A stretch of 10,703 nt of DNA from Actinomycetes bacterium (GTDB taxonomy: Bacteria; Actinomycetota; Thermoleophilia; Solirubrobacterales; Solirubrobacteraceae). A program made the translations under genes and the position numbers. A model generated the notes under the pieces. It had not been told where the DNA came from and made no database searches. It saw only the letters and a program-made list of their open reading frames with translations. This document shows, piece by piece, positions 6,374 through 10,703 of the stretch. How positions within the stretch are numbered: the stretch's first letter is position 1; each line of letters starts with the position of its first letter. Location of the stretch: NCBI GenBank assembly GCA_023405705.1, contig JAEXXR010000600.1, positions 1 to 10,703 of the forward strand. Reading direction: 5' to 3'.

Positions 6374-7290
6374 CAGGACACCGCTCCTTCTTGTTCGGGG
6401 GTTTTCGTCTGCGTCTCGGGAGCCTCGCGCCCCGCGACCTCGGCGAGGCGCAGAGCCCACTCGCCGTCGTCGGTGAGCACGAGCGTCCCGCTCGCGAAGC
6501 GCAATCCGTTGACATAGAGGTCGACGGGGTCGTCGGCCTTGCGGTCCAGCTCCAGCACCGAGCCGGCCGGCATCTCGGGGGCCGCGCCGAGCGGCACCTG
6601 CGCGCGGCCCAGCTCGGCCCACACCTTCACGCGGATGTCGCGCAGCGCGACGTCGAGCGCGACCTGCTCGTCGACCGCGACGCCGTCGGCGGTCTCCGGG
6701 CCGCCACCGGCGCCGCTGACGTGCTCGACGCCCATCTCGTCGAGCGCGCGCGTCATGCGCACGACGAAGGCGTTCGGGACCAGCTGCACGAGCCGGCAGG
6801 GCTCGTCGCAGACGCGGAAGGTCGCGCGCGTGCCGTGGGGCGCCATCTCGTAGGCGTCGGAGGCCTCGGAGGCGCTCGCGAAGATGCGCGTCTCCGGCGG
6901 CGCGATCTCGACCTCCTGGCCGAGCACGACGCCGATCGCGGCAGCGGCCGCGGCCATCATCTGGTTGGCGGCCTCGGCGACCGCCGACAGCTCCAGGACG
7001 GTCAGCTCGGTGCCGTCGTCCGCGGGCGCCGGCTGGCCCATCATCGCCGCCGCCATCCGGCGTGCGCCCGTGGCGGTCATCATGAAGACGTTGCCGCCGG
7101 TGACGCCGTCGACGTAGGCGACGCTGACCGCGACGGCCGGCGTCTCGAGCGTCGCGAACGGGCTCGTGTCGGGGTTGAGGACCGACACGTCGCCGCGCTC
7201 GACCTGCTCGGGCGCGAGGCTCTCCAACACCTTCGCGATCGCCTCGGCGGTCGAGGCGCCGAGGCGCATGAGGGCGTCTCTGGTGCTCAC
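6373..7290 (-). CDS. fliN: FliY-type flagellar switch protein: CheC-like domain plus FliN domain
   Basis: This C-ring component joins a CheC-like phosphatase domain to a C-terminal FliN (SpoA) domain, as in FliY of Bacillus and Thermotoga. The 305-residue product is far longer than plain FliN (about 100-140). Residues about 5-195 form the CheC-like part. Its second motif is intact: S102-x3-E106-x2-N109 with Pro132 at N+23, matching [DS]-x3-E-x2-N-x22-P. The first copy is degenerate: D5-x3-R9-x2-A12 replaces the catalytic Glu and Asn. An acidic/Gly linker leads to the FliN domain (about 210-286: DVALRDIRVKVWAELGR, PVDLYVNGLRFASG). The N-terminal CheY-P-binding peptide of B. subtilis FliY is absent. 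GTG at 7290 overlaps the fliM stop (GTGA) and has GGAGGAGGAG (7296-7305) upstream. The gene could equally be named fliY. Confidence 0.93.
   Translation of the reverse strand: MSTRDALMRLGASTAEAIAKVLESLAPEQVERGDVSVLNPDTSPFATLETPAVAVSVAYVDGVTGGNVFMMTATGARRMAAAMMGQPAPADDGTELTVLELSAVAEAANQMMAAAAAAIGVVLGQEVEIAPPETRIFASASEASDAYEMAPHGTRATFRVCDEPCRLVQLVPNAFVVRMTRALDEMGVEHVSGAGGGPETADGVAVDEQVALDVALRDIRVKVWAELGRAQVPLGAAPEMPAGSVLELDRKADDPVDLYVNGLRFASGTLVLTDDGEWALRLAEVAGREAPETQTKTPEQEGAVS
6384..6389 (-). promoter_or_regulatory. Ribosome binding site of cheY
   Basis: AAGGAG on the minus strand lies inside the end of the fliN gene, 10 bases before the cheY ATG. It gives cheY its own strong initiation signal besides stop/start coupling. 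Confidence 0.65.
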
Positions 7291-8261
7291 AGCTGCTCCT
7301 CCTCCCGCGGGTCGACGATCTGGACCGCGCGGCGGGCGCCGCTGCGGCCGGGCTTGGCGTGGTGGATCGGCACGTCCTCGGCGTGGACGATCACGCCGTC
7401 GCGCGCCTGCATGCCGAGCTTGACGAGGTCGCCCGGGACGAGCCCGAGCACGTCGTCGATCGCCAGCTCGACCTGTCCGACCTGCGCGCGCATCGTCACG
7501 GAGGCGCCCGACAGGGCCGCCTCCAGCAGCGCCGCGGCGCGCGGGTCGGCGGCACGGGTGCGGACGTCGCGGCCGGCGATCTCGTCGGCGACCTTGTCGA
7601 TCGCCGACCACGGGATCAGCAGCGCGAGCGTCGAGGAGTGGCGGTTGATGCGCGACTCCAGCGTGACGGTCAGCGTCGGCTCGGAGATCGCGGCGACCTG
7701 CATGCCCTCGACGTGCGAGTCGACCTCCTGCGCGGTGAACGTCTGGCCGCAGAGGTCCTGCCACTGGATCGACAGCTGCGTCGTGAGCGTCTCGAACAGG
7801 CGCTTGGAGAGGACCCAGTCGATCTCGCTCATCTTGCGAGCGCGCGGCGGTCTCTCCGGCGCGCCGCCGAGCAGGTACTCGATCGCCATCAGCATGAACG
7901 GCAGCTCGGCGGTCATCAGCATCCGCGTGTCCTGCGGCTGGACCTCCAGCGGCGCGCCGAGCGACGCCGGCGGCAGCTGCTGCTGCGCGGCCGACCAGGT
8001 CAGCTGCGAGGTGTTGATCACCTCCAGCTCGAGCGGGACGCGCAGCTCCGCCGTCAGCCGCGCGGCGGCCGTCTGGCAGAACATGTCGAGCGTGCGCACG
8101 ATGCGCCGCTCCTGCTCGCTGGTGAACTTCGTCGGGCGGGCGAAGTCGACGGTCCTCAGCCGCCGGCCGCGGCGGCCGGCGGACGACTCGTCCGGCAGCT
8201 CGCCGTGCTTCGCCGCCTCGACGAGCGCGGCGATCTGGTCGTTGGTGAGGATCTCGCTCAT
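7287..8261 (-). CDS. fliM: Flagellar motor switch protein FliM
   Basis: FliM is the C-ring protein that binds CheY-P and links it to rotor switching. The 324-residue product begins SEILTNDQIAALVEAAKHG, matching the N-terminal CheY-P-binding peptide (family form L-S-x-x-E-I-D-A-L). RTVDFARPTKFTSEQERRI follows, a hallmark of FliM. The CheC-like middle domain (about 45-225) contains MLMTAELPFMLMAIEYLLGG and shows no phosphatase motif, as expected. The C-terminal SpoA/FliN-like domain (about 240-310) contains VGQVELAIDDVLGLVPGDLV. ATG at 8261 overlaps the cheD stop (TGATG) and has GGAGGT (8271-8276) 9 bases upstream. The upstream open frame to 8705 is a cheD shadow. The gene sits directly before the FliY-type partner. 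Confidence 0.97.
   Translation of the reverse strand: MSEILTNDQIAALVEAAKHGELPDESSAGRRGRRLRTVDFARPTKFTSEQERRIVRTLDMFCQTAAARLTAELRVPLELEVINTSQLTWSAAQQQLPPASLGAPLEVQPQDTRMLMTAELPFMLMAIEYLLGGAPERPPRARKMSEIDWVLSKRLFETLTTQLSIQWQDLCGQTFTAQEVDSHVEGMQVAAISEPTLTVTLESRINRHSSTLALLIPWSAIDKVADEIAGRDVRTRAADPRAAALLEAALSGASVTMRAQVGQVELAIDDVLGLVPGDLVKLGMQARDGVIVHAEDVPIHHAKPGRSGARRAVQIVDPREEEQL
7296..7305 (-). promoter_or_regulatory. Ribosome binding site of fliN/fliY
   Basis: GGAGGAGGAG on the minus strand, 5 bases before the GTG at 7290. It decides for this GTG and against the long upstream open frame, which overlaps fliM. Confidence 0.65.
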
Positions 8262-8782
8262 CAGTGCATGACCTCCACGGAGCTGCGTCGCGTGCTCGGC
8301 GAGCCGTTCCACAGCTCGACCTCTCTGCCGCCGGCCTCCTTGACGGTGACCGTCATCGGGCCGACGTGCAGCCGCATCGTGCGGCCGCGGCGGCCGCCGA
8401 CGTCCTCGGCGCGCACCGGGATGCGCGCCTCCCTGAGCGCCGCGCGGACCGCGGTCGCGTTGCGGGCGCCGATGTCGAGCGCGCTGCCGACGCCGACGTC
8501 GAACATCTGCGCGCCGCCGACGAGCACGGCCTCCAGCCGCACCCTGCGGGCGCCGAGGCGCTCGGCCTCCTCCACCAGCGCGGGAACCGCGCGGTCGGCG
8601 TACTTGCCGGCCGGGGCGCCGGGGTCGGCAGCGGCGTCGGGCAGCATGACGTGCGCCAGCGCGGCGACGCCTCTGGCGCGGTCGATCACCGCGACGCCGA
8701 TGCACGAGCCCAGCCCGATCGACATCAGCTCGTCCTCGGGGCTCGCGCTCACGGCGAGCTCTCCCATGCGCACGATCCTCAC
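8261..8782 (-). CDS. cheD: Chemoreceptor glutamine deamidase CheD
   Basis: CheD deamidates glutamines on chemoreceptors and, in Bacillus-type systems, binds CheC and stimulates its CheY-P phosphatase activity. The 173-residue product carries the CheD core: SIGLGSCIGVAVID with catalytic Cys27, ALAHVMLPD with His44, and a C-terminal part with VLVGGAQMFD, IGARNATAVRAAL and GGRRGRTMRLHVGPMTV. Cys27 and His44 fall at the same numbers as in Thermotoga CheD; the third triad position, Thr21 there, is Ser here. The start is uncertain: GTG at 8782 is used because residues 2-5 fit the first strand, but GTG at 8773 and ATG at 8767 (GTGAGG about 9 bases upstream) are possible. It follows cheC by 16 bases and overlaps fliM by one base. 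Confidence 0.95.
   Translation of the reverse strand: MRIVRMGELAVSASPEDELMSIGLGSCIGVAVIDRARGVAALAHVMLPDAAADPGAPAGKYADRAVPALVEEAERLGARRVRLEAVLVGGAQMFDVGVGSALDIGARNATAVRAALREARIPVRAEDVGGRRGRTMRLHVGPMTVTVKEAGGREVELWNGSPSTRRSSVEVMH
8271..8276 (-). promoter_or_regulatory. Ribosome binding site of fliM
   Basis: GGAGGT on the minus strand, inside the end of cheD, 9 bases before the fliM ATG. It supports this start over upstream candidates. Confidence 0.65.
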
Positions 8783-8798
8783 CGCTCCCGTCCGACCA

Positions 8799-9395
8799 TC
8801 AGGCGTTTCCGACCCCGAGGCGGCCGAGCAGCTCGGCGACGCCCCCGGTGGTCGGCAGGAGCAGGAACGAGAGCGAGCAGGCGGCGTCGGCGACGTCGAG
8901 CTCCGAGTCGAGCACGAGCGCGGTGCCGGTGTCGCCGACCGTGCCGGTCAGCAGCGAGGCGACGATCGCGCCGAGCATGTCGGTGACGACGTGCGGCGGC
9001 TTCGGCTCCAGCGCCAGCCCCGCCATCGACGCGAGCGCGTTGATGTAGGAGGTGCCGAGGATGTTGCCGATCTCGCCTATCGCCGAGTCGCCGACCTCGG
9101 TGCCCGGCTCGACGCCGAGCAGCCCGCAGAGCGTCTCCGCGTCCGCGGTCGGGAACAGCAGCAGCACGAGCGCCTCGAGGTCGCCGACGATCGGCAGCAC
9201 GACGCTGCTGACGGTCGCGTCGGCCGGGCCGACGGCGTCGACCGCGTCGGCCAGCGGCAGCGCCAGCGCGCGCGGGACCGCCAGCTCGACCTCGCGGCCG
9301 AGCATGCTGGCGAGCGCCGTGGCAGCGGTGCCGGAGCCGATGTTGGCCAGCTCCCGCAGGGCGTCGAGCTGGAGATCGGAGTAGTCGGTCGACAC
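8799..9395 (-). CDS. cheC: CheY-P phosphatase CheC
   Basis: CheC removes phosphate from CheY-P and cooperates with CheD in receptor adaptation. The 198-residue product has two complete phosphatase motifs of the form [DS]-x3-E-x2-N-x22-P: D11-E15-N18-P41 (LDALRELANIGSGTAATAL) and S104-E108-N111-P134 (SAIGEIGNILGTSYINAL). Length and two-site layout match CheC rather than CheX. I place the start at GTG 9395 because AAGGAG (9404-9409) lies 8 bases upstream. The longer frame from ATG 9422 (9 extra residues, overlapping the cheA stop as TGATG) has no visible ribosome site of its own and cannot be excluded. Being next to cheD fits the known CheC-CheD complex. Confidence 0.95.
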   Translation of the reverse strand: MSTDYSDLQLDALRELANIGSGTAATALASMLGREVELAVPRALALPLADAVDAVGPADATVSSVVLPIVGDLEALVLLLFPTADAETLCGLLGVEPGTEVGDSAIGEIGNILGTSYINALASMAGLALEPKPPHVVTDMLGAIVASLLTGTVGDTGTALVLDSELDVADAACSLSFLLLPTTGGVAELLGRLGVGNA

Positions 9396-9403
9396 GTTGG
9401 AGG

Positions 9404-9409
9404 CTCCTT
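9404..9409 (-). promoter_or_regulatory. Ribosome binding site deciding the cheC start
   Basis: AAGGAG on the minus strand lies 8 bases before GTG 9395 and downstream of the alternative ATG 9422. It therefore favours the shorter CheC. Confidence 0.6.
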
Positions 9410-9421
9410 CCTGCGGCGGCA

Positions 9422-10703
9422 TCAGGACACGGGGACGGCTTCGGGCGAGCGCGCCGTGAGCGCGTCGCAGTCGACGATGAGGGCGATCTCGCCGTTGGAG
9501 AGGACGGCGCCGCCGGAGACGGCGGCGCGGTCGCTGACCTCGGGCGGCAGCGGACGCGTGACCAGCTCGCGCTGGCCGACGAGCGTGCCGACGGCGAGCG
9601 CCAGGCGGCGGTCGCGGCCGCGCACGATCACGGCGTGGTCGTGCGCCTCCCCGGAGGGGACGACGCGGCCGGCGAGCGCCTCGCCGGCGTCGATCAGCGG
9701 CAGCACGCCGTCGCGCAGCACGAGCATGCGCGAGCCGGCGACGGAGCGGACGGCGTGATCCTCCAGCCGCAGCGTGCGCTCGACGCGGTCGAGCGGGATC
9801 GCGAACGGCATCTGCTCGGCCTCGACCAGCAGCGCCGACATGATCGCCAGCGTCAGCGGCAGGCGGATCTGCGCCTCCATGCCGGCACCCAGCTCGGAGG
9901 TGACGATCACCTCGCCGCCGAGCTCGCGGATCTTCGCCTGGACGGCGTCCATCCCGACCCCGCGGCCGGAGATGTCGCTGGTCGTCTCGGCGGTCGAGAA
10001 GCCGGCGGTGAAGAGCAGCTCGGCGGCGCGCTGGGAGTCGACCGCCGGGATCGCCTCCTCGCTGATCAGGCCGCGCTCGAACGCCTTCTGGGCGACGCGC
10101 GCCGGGTCGACGCCGCGGCCGTCGTCGCGGACGCTGATGACGACGTTGCCGCCGGCGTGGCGGGCGGAGATCTCCAGCACGCCGGTGCGCGCCTTGCCGG
10201 CCGCCTCGCGCTCGTCCGGCGGCTCCAGGCCATGGTCCAGTGCGTTGCGCACGAGATGGACGAGCGGGTCGCCGAGCGCGTCGACGACGGTGCGGTCGAG
10301 CTCGGTCTCCTGCCCGACCAGCTGCAGCTCGACCTCCTTGCCGAGCTTGGATGAGAGGTCGCGCACGAGCCGCGGGAAGCGCAGGAAGACCGCCTCGACC
10401 GGGATCATGCGGACCTGCATCACCATCGCCTGGAGCGCCTGCGAGGAGCGCGCGAGGTCCTGGATCGCCTGCTGCAGCCCGGGCACGGCGGCGTCGCCGG
10501 CGAGCGTCTCGACGACGGTCCGGTGGATCACCAGCTCGCCCATGAAGTGCATCAGCTGGTCGAGCCGCTCGGCGTCGACGCGGACGGTCGCGCCGGCGTG
10601 GGCGTGGTTGGCGGAGGCGGCGCGCTGTCTCGTCGCCGCGGCGGGCGCGGCGCCGTTGCCGCCGGCCGGAGCGGCGCCGTTGCCGGTCGACCCGTTCCCG
10701 CCC
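9422..10703 (-). CDS. cheA: Chemotaxis histidine kinase CheA, C-terminal part (5' end outside window)
   Basis: CheA is the kinase of the chemoreceptor array and phosphorylates CheY. The window holds the last 426 residues. Numbering from the window edge, an Ala/Gly/Asn-rich linker (1-38) precedes the P3 dimerisation domain from about residue 40 (VRVDAERLDQLMHFMGELVI). The P4 ATP-binding domain follows with N box HLVRNALDHGLE (about 149-160), G1 box DDGRGVD (193-199) and G2 box GRGVGMD (246-252). The P5 CheW-like domain (about 286-426) begins LPLTLAIMSALLVEAEQMPF. Kinase motifs are intact. The phosphorylated histidine domain (P1) and any P2 lie outside. The frame stays open to the edge, so Met at 10552 is internal and not the start. 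The TGA at 9422-9424 shares a base with the alternative cheC ATG. Confidence 0.97.
   Translation of the reverse strand, partial: GGNGSTGNGAAPAGGNGAAPAAATRQRAASANHAHAGATVRVDAERLDQLMHFMGELVIHRTVVETLAGDAAVPGLQQAIQDLARSSQALQAMVMQVRMIPVEAVFLRFPRLVRDLSSKLGKEVELQLVGQETELDRTVVDALGDPLVHLVRNALDHGLEPPDEREAAGKARTGVLEISARHAGGNVVISVRDDGRGVDPARVAQKAFERGLISEEAIPAVDSQRAAELLFTAGFSTAETTSDISGRGVGMDAVQAKIRELGGEVIVTSELGAGMEAQIRLPLTLAIMSALLVEAEQMPFAIPLDRVERTLRLEDHAVRSVAGSRMLVLRDGVLPLIDAGEALAGRVVPSGEAHDHAVIVRGRDRRLALAVGTLVGQRELVTRPLPPEVSDRAAVSGGAVLSNGEIALIVDCDALTARSPEAVPVS
10647..10685. repeat. Short direct repeat in the CheA linker
   Basis: GCGGCGCCGTTGCCG occurs at 10647-10661 and again at 10671-10685, a 24-base period. 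On the minus strand it encodes two copies of GNGAAPA in the flexible linker before P3. It is probably simple slippage in a low-constraint linker. Confidence 0.6.

Noticed and set aside
6003..6515. A minus-strand frame overlapping cheY and the end of fliN.
   Set aside because: Arg-rich shadow; the true cheY frame carries all the receiver motifs.
5836..9758. Other long plus-strand frames opposite cheY, fliN, fliM, cheD, cheC and cheA.
   Set aside because: Same shadow pattern; no recognisable domain, and the minus-strand genes account for all the conserved sequence.
10240..10552. ATG 10552 as the start of CheA.
   Set aside because: The frame continues upstream without a stop and encodes the beginning of the P3 domain and a linker, so the start lies outside the window.
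1..10703. Insertion sequences, CRISPR arrays, tRNA or rRNA genes, defence genes or an unknown system.
   Set aside because: No transposase, spaced repeats, RNA gene signatures or unassigned genes were seen; the window is filled by known flagellar and chemotaxis genes.

Overview
The window is a dense flagellar and chemotaxis cluster. Every protein gene I can support lies on the minus strand, so it reads from high to low coordinates. Base composition is very GC-rich (roughly 70% or more by eye) and nearly all third codon positions are G or C. The genes resemble Bacillus/Thermotoga-type motility genes (CheC, CheD, a FliY-type FliN, a CheY very like that of Bacillus subtilis), but the composition is actinobacterial. 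My best guess is a deep-branching motile high-GC actinobacterium, such as the Thermoleophilia/Solirubrobacterales. That placement is inference; nothing in the window proves it.

Layout in transcription order: (1) 10703-6014 holds cheA (5' end outside the window), cheC, cheD, fliM, fliN/fliY and cheY. These are joined by TGATG or GTGA stop/start overlaps, except for a 16-base cheC-cheD gap and a short gap before the preferred cheC start. (2) 6013-5761 is the only intergenic region of note (253 bases). It holds a perfect 10-bp hairpin just after cheY, smaller hairpins, and a close match to a sigma-28 (FliA/SigD) promoter. (3) 5760-1 holds fliO, fliP, fliQ, fliR, flhB, flhA and the 5' part of flhF, again tightly coupled.

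The gene products fit together as follows. FliO assists assembly of the export gate; FliP, FliQ, FliR, FlhB and FlhA form the membrane gate of the flagellar type III export apparatus; FlhF is a GTPase that sets flagellar position or number. FliM and the FliN/FliY protein form the switch (C-ring). CheA phosphorylates CheY, CheY-P acts at the switch, CheC and probably the FliY-type protein remove the phosphate, and CheD deamidates receptors and partners CheC. The order fliM-fliY-cheY-fliO-fliP-fliQ-fliR-flhB-flhA-flhF is the one known from the B. subtilis fla/che operon; here cheA-cheC-cheD sits upstream of fliM.

I found no mobile element, CRISPR array, tRNA, rRNA or clearly unknown gene. The most interesting points are the sigma-28-type promoter before the export-gate genes, the FliY-type protein with one degenerate and one intact phosphatase motif, a FliP without a signal peptide, an FlhF with an N-terminal extension, and frequent use of the AT-rich arginine codon AGA. 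The many long open frames on the plus strand are shadows of the real genes.
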